52,076 nucleotides of DNA from the NCBI GenBank assembly GCA_009695195.1, contig SIBJ01000021.1, forward strand, positions 1 to 52,076, in the 5' to 3' direction. A program made the translations under genes and the position numbers. The notes below the pieces were generated by a model. It ran no database searches, was not told where the DNA came from, and was given only the letters and a program-made list of their open reading frames with translations. The DNA is from Pedosphaera sp. Its GTDB lineage: Bacteria > Verrucomicrobiota > Verrucomicrobiia > Limisphaerales > JADLHS01. Shown here one piece after another: positions 33,252 to 40,877 of this stretch (position 1 is the stretch's first letter; each line of letters starts with the position of its first letter).

Positions 33252-36242
33252 ATGCCGACTCATCGCCCGCCGCCAGTCCCATCGCTCTGGGTTTTGCTTG
33301 CGATGGCGGCGGGAATTTTTTCCATCGGTTCTTTCGCGGCGCCAGCCAACGTCACGGTCAAGTCGGTTTGGAAAAACGAGCCACCTCACACGTCCATCAT
33401 CGCGGTGACGCAATCGCGCGACGGTTATCTCTGGCTCGGCACGTTCGACGGGCTGGCGCGCTTCGACGGCGAGCAATTCAAGAATTTTGACGAAGAGGAA
33501 TTGCCGGGGCTGAGCAGCGGGCCGGTGTCATTTCTTTTCACCGACAGCCGCGGCGATTTGTGGGTCGGCACGGACACGGCGGGGGTGATGTTGATCAAAC
33601 AGGGCCAGGTGCGGCCACTGGACATCGGGACGCGCTCGCGCGCGGGGCGGCTCGTCGGGGCCGCGGAGGCCGCCGATGGGACGGTCTGGCTGGCGACCGC
33701 GAACGGGCAGTTGTGCCATTATCACGACGGACACATGGAAGTCTGGGGGCCGCTGTTCAGTAACTGTCGCGGATTGATGCTGGAAAAAACCGGCCGCTTG
33801 TGGCTGAGATCGGACACCGAATTATTCCGCCTAGAGACTTCGGCGGTGGTTTCAGGAAAAGACCTGCCGACCATCGAGCGGATCCTCGTTGGCCAGATAG
33901 ATTCATTGTTGGCGAGCCAGCGCGGTGGGTTTTGGTTGCTGGCTTACCCCCGCATTTTGAAATACGTCGAGGGCAAACTGGCGGGGGAACCCATCCCGTA
34001 TCCGTGGGGAACGAACGCGGTGCTACTTTCGGCCTTCGAGGATTCCCGGGGAAATTTGATTGTCGGGGTGCGCGATCGCGGGCTGACGTGGTTCGCGCCG
34101 GATGGAAAAGCGGAGTCGCTTACGAGCGAGAACGGATTGTCGCACAACACTCCCCTGGCCTTGCACGAGGATCACGAAGGCAGTTTGTGGGTCGGCACGG
34201 ACGGCGGCGGGTTGAACCGGGTGAAACCACAATGCTTCCGGGTGCTGGAGGAATCACGTTCCGCCAGCGTGCAGTCGGTTTGTGAAGACGCGGACGGCGG
34301 GCTTTGGTTCGCGCCCAACGGCGGCCAGTTGAAACATTTTCAAGACGGCAAGCTGCGCACCTACGGGAACCTGACCGACCTCAACCTTCGCTCAGTGTTC
34401 GTGGATCGCGATCGCAAGGTGTGGATCGGGACGTTCGGCAGCGGACTGTTGCAACTTGAAGGCGAAAACTTCCAGCCGGTGCCGGGCTACGAAAAGTTTC
34501 CGCGCGACGTGACGGCGATTCATCAAGATCGCGGAGGAACGCTGTGGGTCGGCACCGCGGCGGGGTTGGTGCACCGGCGGGAGGGGGTGTGGAAATCGGT
34601 CAACGCGTTGGCGGGAACCTCAGTCTCGGCCATCGCTGACGATGCGGCCGGAAATATCTGGGTGGGAACGCCGACGGGCTTGGGTCAGTTGCGTGGCGAG
34701 TCGGTCACGATGTTCCGGGAGAAAGACGGCTTGTCGGGCGATGCGATTTCCGCGCTGCTCGTGGATGCATCCGGCGCCTTGTGGGTCGGCACGCGCAATC
34801 GCGGGCTGACTCGGATGGCCGATGGCAAGTGGACGCCGCTGACGAAACGCGAAGGGCTGGCGAGCAACAAGGTGAATTATCTTGCGGAGGACGCGCAAGG
34901 CGGGTTGTGGGTCGGTTCGTCGTCGGGGTTGATGCGCGTGGAAAAGCAGGACCTGGATGAATTTATTTCTCGCAAGACGAGAACCGTGCGTTGCCGCACC
35001 TTTGGCAGCGCGGACGGTTTGCTTACCGGCCAGGGCGCGGTGGGTTCGCAGCCCGCGGCGTGGCGCGGGCGGGAGGGTACGATGTGGTTCGCGACGACGC
35101 GCGGATTGGGCTCGGTGAACCCGGCGCAGATCGTCCGCAACACGAATCTCCCGCCGGTGATGATCGAGCGCGTGCTGGTGGATGACGTGTTGCAAAACGC
35201 CAACGTGCTGCAGGTCAACTGGCCAACGGAAATCACCATCCCCGCGGGCAAGGAGCGGCTGGAAATCCATTACACCAGCCTCAATCTCGCCGCGCCGGAT
35301 CGCGCACGCTTCAAGTATCAACTCGAAGGACACGAATCCGGTTGGACGGAAGCCGGACGCGAGGCGCACTTCAGCAATCTGTCGCCGGACCGTTATGTCT
35401 TTCGCGTGATCGCCTGCAATGAGGACGGCGTTTGGAACAACGAAGGCGCGACGCTGACGATCATCGTCGAGCCACCGTTCTGGCGGACGTGGTGGTTTCT
35501 GACGTTCTGCGGCGTGGCGTTGCTCGGCGGAATCGTGGCGACGGTGCATTTTATTTCGACGCAGAAATTGCAGCGGCAGCTCGCGCAGTTGAAGCAGCAG
35601 GAGGCGCTCGAACGCGAACGCGCCCGCATCGCGCGCGATCTGCACGACCAGCTCGGCGCGAACCTCACGCAGGTTTCGCTGCTCGGCGAACTGGTCGAGA
35701 CGGATAAAAATTTACCGGAAGAAGTCGAGGGCCACGCGAAACAGATTTCGCGGACGGCGCGGACGACCGCCGCGGCGCTCGACGAAATCGTCTGGGCCGC
35801 GAACCCGTCGAACGACACGCTGGACAGCCTCGTGACCTACGCCTGCAAATACGCGCAGGAATATTTCGCGCTGGCCGGCGTGAGTTACCGGCTGGAAGTG
35901 CCGGGCAATCTACCGGTCGTCACCATTCCGCCGGAAGTGCGGCACAATGTTTTTCTCGCGTTCAAGGAGTGCGTCAACAACGTCGTCAAGCACGCGCAGG
36001 CCTCGGCGGTGAAAGTGCGGCTGGTGCTCGCGGCGGCGCAGTTCACGCTCGAAGTCGAGGACAACGGCCGCGGCCTGCCGCCGGACGCGCGGGACAAGGG
36101 CAGAAATGGATTGCGCAACATGCGCAAACGCATGGAGGATGTCGGCGGCGCCTTCACCGCCGGGCCCGCGCCGGAGCGGGGAACGCTTGTGCGGTTGACC
36201 GCGCCGCTCGGGGAAAAAACCGGCGACCGGACCGGGAATTGA
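33252..36242 (+). CDS. propeller-type sensor histidine kinase (Reg_prop/Y_Y_Y/HisKA_3)
   Basis: 996 residues. After a signal-like N-terminus come about 11 two-component-regulator propeller repeats of the form G-x-L-W-V-G-T-x-x-G-L (DGYLWLGTFDGL, GSLWVGTDGGGLNRV, GTLWVGTAAGLVHR). A Y_Y_Y domain follows (FKYQLEGHESGWTEAG), then a membrane span (TWWFLTFCGVALLGGIVATV). The HisKA_3 motif ARDLHDQLGANLTQ carries His798. The ATPase domain has NNVVKHAQ, VEDNGRGLP and GLRNMRKRM. Domain order implies periplasmic ligand sensing and autophosphorylation, with the adjacent regulator four bases downstream as the likely partner. The signal could be a polysaccharide breakdown product. Confidence 0.92.
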   Translation: MPTHRPPPVPSLWVLLAMAAGIFSIGSFAAPANVTVKSVWKNEPPHTSIIAVTQSRDGYLWLGTFDGLARFDGEQFKNFDEEELPGLSSGPVSFLFTDSRGDLWVGTDTAGVMLIKQGQVRPLDIGTRSRAGRLVGAAEAADGTVWLATANGQLCHYHDGHMEVWGPLFSNCRGLMLEKTGRLWLRSDTELFRLETSAVVSGKDLPTIERILVGQIDSLLASQRGGFWLLAYPRILKYVEGKLAGEPIPYPWGTNAVLLSAFEDSRGNLIVGVRDRGLTWFAPDGKAESLTSENGLSHNTPLALHEDHEGSLWVGTDGGGLNRVKPQCFRVLEESRSASVQSVCEDADGGLWFAPNGGQLKHFQDGKLRTYGNLTDLNLRSVFVDRDRKVWIGTFGSGLLQLEGENFQPVPGYEKFPRDVTAIHQDRGGTLWVGTAAGLVHRREGVWKSVNALAGTSVSAIADDAAGNIWVGTPTGLGQLRGESVTMFREKDGLSGDAISALLVDASGALWVGTRNRGLTRMADGKWTPLTKREGLASNKVNYLAEDAQGGLWVGSSSGLMRVEKQDLDEFISRKTRTVRCRTFGSADGLLTGQGAVGSQPAAWRGREGTMWFATTRGLGSVNPAQIVRNTNLPPVMIERVLVDDVLQNANVLQVNWPTEITIPAGKERLEIHYTSLNLAAPDRARFKYQLEGHESGWTEAGREAHFSNLSPDRYVFRVIACNEDGVWNNEGATLTIIVEPPFWRTWWFLTFCGVALLGGIVATVHFISTQKLQRQLAQLKQQEALERERARIARDLHDQLGANLTQVSLLGELVETDKNLPEEVEGHAKQISRTARTTAAALDEIVWAANPSNDTLDSLVTYACKYAQEYFALAGVSYRLEVPGNLPVVTIPPEVRHNVFLAFKECVNNVVKHAQASAVKVRLVLAAAQFTLEVEDNGRGLPPDARDKGRNGLRNMRKRMEDVGGAFTAGPAPERGTLVRLTAPLGEKTGDRTGN

Positions 36243-36246
36243 TTTT

Positions 36247-36873
36247 ATGCCGATCACCGTTTCCATTGTGGAAGACAACGAGGAGTTGCGCGGCACCCTC
36301 GCGAAGGTCATCGGGCGCACGGAGGGCTTCGCGTGCGTCGGCCAGCACGCCACCGCGGAGGTCGCGCTGGAAAATCTTCCCCTCGAGAAACCGGAGGTCG
36401 TGCTCATGGACATCAACCTCCCCGGCATGAACGGCGTCGAATGCGTCCGGAAGTTGAAGCAGTTGCTGCCCGGCACGCAGGTGATGATGCTGACGGCGTA
36501 CGAGGACACGGAAAATATTTTCAACTCGCTCGCCGCCGGCGCGAGCGGCTACATGCTCAAGCGCACGCCGCGCGTGGAGTTGCTCGACGCCATCCGCGAA
36601 GTCAGCCGCGGTGGTTCGCCCATGACCACGCACATCGCGCGGCTCGTGGTGCAATCCTTCCAACGTCCCGTCGCGGCGGCCGAGCCGACGGAACATCTTT
36701 CCGAGCGCGAACGCGAGGTGCTCGAGCTCTTGAGCCAGGGCCTGATGTACAAGGAGATCGCCGAGAAACTGGGGATCAGTTTCGAGACCGTGCGGACGTA
36801 CATCCGGCGCGTTTACGAGAAGCTTCACGTCCGCACCCGCACCGAAGCCGTGGCGAAGGCCCTGCGGCGATGA
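36247..36873 (+). CDS. NarL/FixJ-family response regulator
   Basis: 208 residues. The receiver domain has the acidic pair at E9-D10, phosphoacceptor D55 in LMDINLPGMNG, T in MLTAYED and K in YMLKRTP. The LuxR-type HTH follows (LSEREREVLELLSQGLMYKE, IAEKLGISFETVRTYI). It starts four bases after the kinase stop and should be phosphorylated by it. The targets are unknown; the sulfatase/MFS genes upstream are candidates. Confidence 0.94.
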   Translation: MPITVSIVEDNEELRGTLAKVIGRTEGFACVGQHATAEVALENLPLEKPEVVLMDINLPGMNGVECVRKLKQLLPGTQVMMLTAYEDTENIFNSLAAGASGYMLKRTPRVELLDAIREVSRGGSPMTTHIARLVVQSFQRPVAAAEPTEHLSEREREVLELLSQGLMYKEIAEKLGISFETVRTYIRRVYEKLHVRTRTEAVAKALRR

Positions 36874-37022
36874 CCTTGGTGTTTGGTGTTTGAGGATTGG
36901 AGTTTCGCTCCCGCTGTCCCCCACAATGGTGACTGTCTGGTCCGGCGACGCCTGTTAAACTGTCCACATCGTTGAGAGGCAAAAGTGCCGTGTTCCGTGT
37001 GTGACTCAATGTTGTCGCAGGA

Positions 37023-37059
37023 GGGTCGGACGAAAGTCCGGCCCTTCTGTTTTTTCTGT
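37023..37059 (+). terminator. rho-independent terminator downstream of the response regulator
   Basis: GGGTCGGAC pairs over nine bases with GTCCGGCCC (one T-G pair) across a GAAA tetraloop (37023-37044), then TTCTGTTTTTTCTGT. It lies 150 bases after the regulator and 49 bases before the small lipoprotein, so it could also be a leader attenuator for the latter. Confidence 0.85.
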
Positions 37060-37107
37060 CCATCCTCCCGGAAACGGGCCAAAGTCCGTCTCAGACCGAA
37101 TACCACC

Positions 37108-37365
37108 ATGAAAACTTTTCTGCCGATCGTCCTGCTCGCCGCGGCCCTGCTCACCGGTTGCGCCAGCCGGTACACCATCACGCTCAACAACGGCAACCGC
37201 ATCACGGCCACGAGCAAACCGAAACTTCAAAACGGCAATTACGTCTTCAAAGACATGAAGGGGCAGGTTGGTTACATTCCCGCCGGACGCGTGCGCGAGG
37301 TCTCGCCCGCCAACATGTCCAGTTCCCGGATGAGTTCCGGCTACTCCGCCGAGCCGGTCAAATAG
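37108..37365 (+). CDS. YgdI/YgdR-type small lipoprotein
   Basis: 85 residues. The signal peptide ends in the lipobox LLTGC at residues 14-18. The mature part is a small SH3-like domain with the YgdI/YgdR pattern: YTITLNNGNRITATSKPKLQ then YVFKDMKGQVGYIPAGRVRE. Family members are lipid-anchored envelope proteins without known activity. The frame is open upstream, but the lipobox fixes the start at 37108. It is convergent with ribE. Confidence 0.85.
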   Translation: MKTFLPIVLLAAALLTGCASRYTITLNNGNRITATSKPKLQNGNYVFKDMKGQVGYIPAGRVREVSPANMSSSRMSSGYSAEPVK

Positions 37366-37401
37366 CCGGCGGCTTTGGGTTGCCGCCATTGATCGTCGGC
37401 G

Positions 37402-38010
37402 TCAACGATTTTTCCCGGCGAGAAATTTCTCCGCGTATTTTCCGAGCAGATCGGCTTCGAGATTCACCGCGTCGCCAACTTTCCGTTCGCGCAACGCCGT
37501 CATTGCAAACGTGTGCGGGATGATCCAGATGCGAAAACTTTTTTGTTTCACGGCGGCCACCGTCAGGCTGATGCCATCTACCGCCACCGAGCCTTTGTGG
37601 ATCACGTAACGCATCACCGCCGGCGGCGCGGCGATGTCGAGCAGGTGATCGCGCCCGACGCGCTCCCACTTCGTGATTGTGCCCAGGCCATCCACGTGAC
37701 CGGTGACAAAATGTCCGCCGAGTTCCCCGCCCGCGCGCAATGGCCGCTCCAGATTCACGAGGGAACCAACCTTGGTGAATTGCAGGTTCGTCAGTCGCCA
37801 GCTTTCTTGCAGCAGGTCGAATTGAATCAGCCGGTCTTTTCCGCGCACCGCGAGCTTCACCGCCGTGAGACAACAGCCGTTCACCGCCACGCTCGCGCCC
37901 GGTTTGAGTCCGCGCCCGATGGTGCGCGCCCGCACGGTGAGCTGGATGGATTTCGCCGTCGGTTTGATGGCCTCAACCTTGCCCGCCTCTTCGACGATGC
38001 CTGTGAACAT
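37402..38010 (-). CDS. ribE: riboflavin synthase alpha chain
   Basis: 202 residues from ATG 38010 (MFTGIVEEAGKVEAIKP). Two similar lumazine-binding domains follow: GASVAVNGCCLTAV in the first and GSVAVDGISLTVAAV in the second, with GGHFVTGHVDG between them. The enzyme dismutates two 6,7-dimethyl-8-ribityllumazine molecules to riboflavin. The next riboflavin gene, ribD, lies upstream on the same strand, separated by a heptamer array and a P1 palindrome. The open frame extends into the palindrome, but MFTGIVE is the conserved start. Confidence 0.95.
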   Translation of the reverse strand: MFTGIVEEAGKVEAIKPTAKSIQLTVRARTIGRGLKPGASVAVNGCCLTAVKLAVRGKDRLIQFDLLQESWRLTNLQFTKVGSLVNLERPLRAGGELGGHFVTGHVDGLGTITKWERVGRDHLLDIAAPPAVMRYVIHKGSVAVDGISLTVAAVKQKSFRIWIIPHTFAMTALRERKVGDAVNLEADLLGKYAEKFLAGKNR

Positions 38011-38018
38011 GAACGTAT

Positions 38019-38046
38019 GTTGCAGGTTGCAGGTTGCAGGTTGCAA
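38019..38046. repeat. 7-bp repeat array (GTTGCAG x4)
   Basis: Three perfect GTTGCAG units and one GTTGCAA, immediately upstream of ribE on the side of its promoter or ribosome-binding region. Confidence 0.85.
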
Positions 38047-38058
38047 GCGGGGAGTCAG

Positions 38059-38130
38059 CGTAGCGGCGTCTCGGCAGAGCGCCGCCACGTGGGGACGGAG
38101 CATGCGGCGCTCTGCCGAGACGCCGCTACG
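38059..38130. repeat. palindromic repeat, family P1, copy b
   Basis: Perfect inverted arms of 27 bases, 38059-38085 and 38104-38130, spacer 18. It separates ribE from ribD, and its outer end supplies the ribD stop codon (TAG on the minus strand, 38126-38128). Confidence 0.92.
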
Positions 38131-39286
38131 AATCCACTCTTGCCGTCAGCAGCAAATCTTCGCCGAGGCTGCGCCACTCGACTTCGCGTAGCTGGATCAG
38201 CTCGCTCAACTTCTTCACGCCGTCGCCCGCGACGGCTTTCCGGGCATCGCGGCCGCCGAGAATCTTCGGCGCGTAAAAAAACACCACGCGTTGCGCGAAT
38301 CCACCGAGGAGAAACGACGCGTTCACTTCGCCGCCGCCTTCGACCAGCAGGCTCGTTACGTTCTCCGAGCCGAGCTTCGTGAGCAACCAATCCAAGGCGA
38401 TTGATGATTGATGATTGACGATTGACGATTTGGAAACTGGGGCGATCAGGACGTTTACGCGTTTCGCCAACGCGACCACGCAATTGTTTGGCGCGCGTTT
38501 GCTGACAACAATCGTTGTGAGCGCCGCAGATTCATCACTGACAACTTTTGAGTCCAATGGCGTGCGCGCCATCGAATCCAAGACAATCCGGCGAAGTTTT
38601 GGATGTTGGATGTTGGATGTTGGATGTTGGATGTTTCCTTTTGATTTGTCCGTTGGGCGAAATGTCAGCGCAGGATTATCCGCCAGAACCGTGTTGACGC
38701 CGGCCAGAATCGCATCGGCGCCCTGCCGCATTTTCATTCCGTGTGCCCGCGCCTTTTCGCCCGTGATCCATTTCGACTCGCCGCTGGCCGTGGCGATTTT
38801 TCCGTCCAGCGTCATCGCCGCTTTCACGGTGACGAACGGCGTGCGCTCAACGATCCAGTGATTGAAAGCCTCGTTCACCTTCGCGCACGTGTCGCTCAAA
38901 ACTCCATGAACGACTTCAATTCCCGCGCGCTTCAGAATCTTAAAACCTTTCCCCGCGTGTTTCGGATTCGGATCAACCGCGCCGACGACCACGCGCTTGA
39001 TGCCAGCCGCAACGATCGCAGCCGTGCAAGGCGGCGTGCGTCCGTGGGTGCAACAGGGTTCGAGCGTTACGTAAAGCGTCGCGCCGTGCGGATTGTTTCC
39101 CCGGTTTTGCGCGTCGCGGAGCGCCTCGATTTCCGCGTGGGCCTCACCCGCCCGCCGGTGCCAGCCGCGCCCGATGATTTTGCCGCTCTTGACCAGCACC
39201 GCGCCCACCATCGGATTCGGCGAAGTCTGGCCGTAACCGCGCCGGGCGAGCCGGAGTGCGAGGCGCATGAAATGGGCGTCAGACAT
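38126..39286 (-). CDS. ribD: bifunctional diaminohydroxyphosphoribosylaminopyrimidine deaminase/5-amino-6-(5-phosphoribosylamino)uracil reductase
   Basis: 386 residues from ATG 39286 (MSDAHFMRLALRLARRGYGQ). The deaminase domain has the zinc site H-A-E near residue 50 (AGEAHAEIEAL) and PCCTHGRTPPC. The reductase domain begins near VTVKAAMTLDGKIATASG and includes LLVEGGGEVNASFL. It performs the second and third steps of riboflavin synthesis. Two heptamer arrays are inserted in frame in the reductase half: N-I-Q-H-P-T-S-N-I-Q-H-P (38599-38633) and S-I-V-N-H-Q-S-S-I (38399-38433). The protein ends in the P1 palindrome. Confidence 0.95.
   Translation of the reverse strand: MSDAHFMRLALRLARRGYGQTSPNPMVGAVLVKSGKIIGRGWHRRAGEAHAEIEALRDAQNRGNNPHGATLYVTLEPCCTHGRTPPCTAAIVAAGIKRVVVGAVDPNPKHAGKGFKILKRAGIEVVHGVLSDTCAKVNEAFNHWIVERTPFVTVKAAMTLDGKIATASGESKWITGEKARAHGMKMRQGADAILAGVNTVLADNPALTFRPTDKSKGNIQHPTSNIQHPKLRRIVLDSMARTPLDSKVVSDESAALTTIVVSKRAPNNCVVALAKRVNVLIAPVSKSSIVNHQSSIALDWLLTKLGSENVTSLLVEGGGEVNASFLLGGFAQRVVFFYAPKILGGRDARKAVAGDGVKKLSELIQLREVEWRSLGEDLLLTARVDS
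38399..38433. repeat. 7-bp repeat array inside ribD (GATTGAT/GATTGAC)
   Basis: Four clear heptads, GATTGAT twice and GATTGAC twice, then a diverged fifth. Translated within ribD as part of S-S-I-V-N-H-Q-S-S-I. Confidence 0.8.
38599..38633. repeat. 7-bp repeat array inside ribD (TTGGATG x5)
   Basis: Five perfect TTGGATG units. On the coding strand they read CATCCAA and give the asparagine/glutamine/histidine-rich stretch of RibD. Confidence 0.88.
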
Positions 39287-39423
39287 CGCCGCAGCGTAGC
39301 GGCTTCCGGCGGAACGCCGCCATCCGAAAAGCTTGGACAAGCGCAAACCGCGGGCAGCGGCGAGGTTCGCGAATGTGAATTACTCCTCCTTGTTTTGGTG
39401 GCCCATTGGTGGTCTGAATCACT

Positions 39424-39491
39424 ATGAGCCGAACCGGCTCATGACGGGTCGCCACGTCACGTCCTGCCAGGATGCAGTGGCGGCTCCGTCA
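39424..39491 (+). promoter_or_regulatory. tandem hairpins upstream of the PEP-CTERM gene
   Basis: First hairpin ATGAGCCG/CGGCTCAT with a three-base loop (39424-39442). It abuts a longer one: TGACGG (39442-39447) and CGCCAC (39450-39455) pair with GTGGCG (39477-39482) and CCGTCA (39486-39491) across a small internal loop, with TCCT-GCC-AGGA at the tip. It lies 30 bases before the start ATG, in the untranslated leader. No riboswitch class is recognised. Confidence 0.6.
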
Positions 39492-39541
39492 TCAAACAAC
39501 AAAAACAAGAAAGTGAAACCTATGAAAAACTAACCAGACTC

Positions 39542-40147
39542 GTGTCGGCATTCGGCATCGCTTCCGCGCTGGCGGTGACGAACGCGCGCAGTCAGAACAC
39601 AGTCAGCGTGGATGAACTCGGGAACGGATTCTACAACGGCGCGGTAGTCGGTGCCGGATTCCAACCGGATCACTTCAACGGGGGAATTCCCGGCTTCGCT
39701 TACACGTTGCCCTTCATCTACACGTTCCCGCAGCCCGTGGCCGACATCCTTTTGAATGAGCCGGGCAATCCCCTGCCGTCCGACCTGTTGCGTTTCACGC
39801 GCGACCCCAACGGACCGAATACGCTCCTGTTCTTCTATTCGGATGCGTCCGCCGGTGACCCGCCGGATGCGCCGGCCGATGTGCTCGGGTTGCCGAATGT
39901 CGTGAATCTCGTTTTGGTTGCCACCGAAACGGGCTTGTTCGGGAATCCTTACACGGAAGCGGGCCCCAACGGACTCGTTTACACGGCCAACCCTGGCATG
40001 GCGGGCGACGATGGCTCTGGAATTGCGACGCAATACACGTTTATCAACGACACGGCGGTTCCCGAACCAGGCACGCTGGCCCTGTCGGCGGGTGGCCTTG
40101 GGATGTTTGGAGGGTTCAAATTGCTCCGGCGAAAAGTCCGTTCGTGA
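39542..40147 (+). CDS. PEP-CTERM sorting-domain protein, start apparently frameshifted
   Basis: The mature chain ends in VPEPGTLALSAGGLGMFGGF then K-L-L-R-R-K, the PEP-CTERM signal for exosortase-type anchoring or release in the outer envelope. The body has no recognised enzymatic domain. At 39522 there is ATGAAAAAC-TAA, a two-codon dead end after a plausible ribosome-binding site. One extra A in the run 39525-39529 would read M-K-K-L-T-R-L-V-S-A-F-G and give a normal signal peptide. As written, only GTG 39542 (V-S-A-F-G-I-A-S-A-L-A) is in frame and gives a truncated signal. Either the gene is inactivated or the run length is wrong or variable. Confidence 0.7.
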   Translation: MSAFGIASALAVTNARSQNTVSVDELGNGFYNGAVVGAGFQPDHFNGGIPGFAYTLPFIYTFPQPVADILLNEPGNPLPSDLLRFTRDPNGPNTLLFFYSDASAGDPPDAPADVLGLPNVVNLVLVATETGLFGNPYTEAGPNGLVYTANPGMAGDDGSGIATQYTFINDTAVPEPGTLALSAGGLGMFGGFKLLRRKVRS

Positions 40148-40204
40148 GCGGGCTCAGAGAGTCCACTGGGGTGCTGAACTGACGACCGCAAAGCGACAAC
40201 CCAT

Positions 40205-40236
40205 CGGCGAGCCGTACCCAAGCATCCGGCTCGCCG
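40205..40236. terminator. hairpin after the PEP-CTERM gene
   Basis: Perfect 10-bp stem, CGGCGAGCCG (40205-40214) with CGGCTCGCCG (40227-40236), loop 12 bases, 58 bases past the stop. No T-tract follows on the plus strand (AAAA does), so termination is uncertain. The rest of 40148-40329 shows nothing clear. Confidence 0.45.
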
Positions 40237-40329
40237 AAAATCCGCGCCCAAATTGGATTCGACGAGGTCGCGTCGAAACCGCGCCGGGCGAGGCGAAGGG
40301 AAAGCGAAGGAAGAGGGGAGAAAACAAGT

Positions 40330-40565
40330 GAGCACGGCTTTGCTCTGGTTCACCGTTTCCTGAAATTCCGTTGAACCGCTAATCTTCGCTTATCTCCGCT
40401 CATCAGCGCCGATGAGCGAAGATTAGCGGTCAAGAATTGAGTTTCTTGCGGATGGTGATGCAGGTGTCCAGATTGCCGTTGAAGCTGAAGTAGCCCACGC
40501 AACCGCCATACGGCCCGCGTGTCGTGCCTTCGAGGTCGGCGATGATCTGTATGGCGCGAATCTTC
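40330..40565 (-). pseudogene. trpE 3' fragment A (degraded)
   Basis: Bases 40448-40565 match trpE 46341-46458 closely, and 40330-40371 match the extreme trpE 3' end (the E-T-V-N-K-S-K-A region). The middle part is replaced by palindrome P6. It is not a functional gene, has no start, and marks the left edge of the accessory island. Confidence 0.8.
40375..40430. repeat. palindromic repeat, family P6, inside trpE fragment A
   Basis: Perfect 16-base arms, 40375-40390 and 40415-40430, enclose a second small stem CGCTCATC/GATGAGCG (40397-40404 with 40411-40418) around AGCGCC. Confidence 0.88.
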
Positions 40566-40582
40566 CCCGAAAGCTTTCGGGG

Positions 40583-40797
40583 CTTCGCGCAAAGCTACTC
40601 AATAGACTGGTCAAAGATCGCGAGCGGCGGCGGCGCGAGCACCAACGGCCAGTATTCCGTCACCGGCGGATTCTGGGCGTTGCCCACCGCCATCCAAGGC
40701 ACCGGCGCACCGACGCTCACCATCGCCCCGGCTACATCCGGCAACATCCGGCAACGCCTTCGCCGTTCCGCAGCGCGCCACCCGGATGCTCGTCTAG
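40583..40797 (+). pseudogene. remnant of a large secreted protein (S-Y-S-I-D-W type repeat)
   Basis: The frame reads [15 protein letters not shown], then QYSVTGGFWALPTAIQ and APTLTIAPATSGN. This block occurs in long secreted proteins of Verrucomicrobiota. A 10-base direct duplication (CATCCGGCAA, twice) at about 40736-40755 shifts the frame, after which it stops within a few codons. No signal peptide or upstream part is present. Broken remnant. Confidence 0.55.
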
Positions 40798-40877
40798 GAT
40801 TTTCCGATGCGGGGCATGGCGGCGGCTGATGTGCTCGAAGGCCCACGCCCCGCGACGCCGCGGAGGGTGCCGGATGG

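Noticed and set aside
38399..38633. CRISPR-like array
   Set aside because: The units are only seven bases and contiguous, with no spacers and no cas genes nearby.
39424..39491. Known riboswitch (for example cyclic di-GMP type)
   Set aside because: The hairpins do not show the conserved loop sequences of classes I can recall, so only an unassigned structure is claimed.
40350..40592. 80-residue minus-strand frame in trpE fragment A
   Set aside because: It is out of frame relative to TrpE and crosses palindrome P6, so it does not encode a TrpE-like or other recognisable protein.
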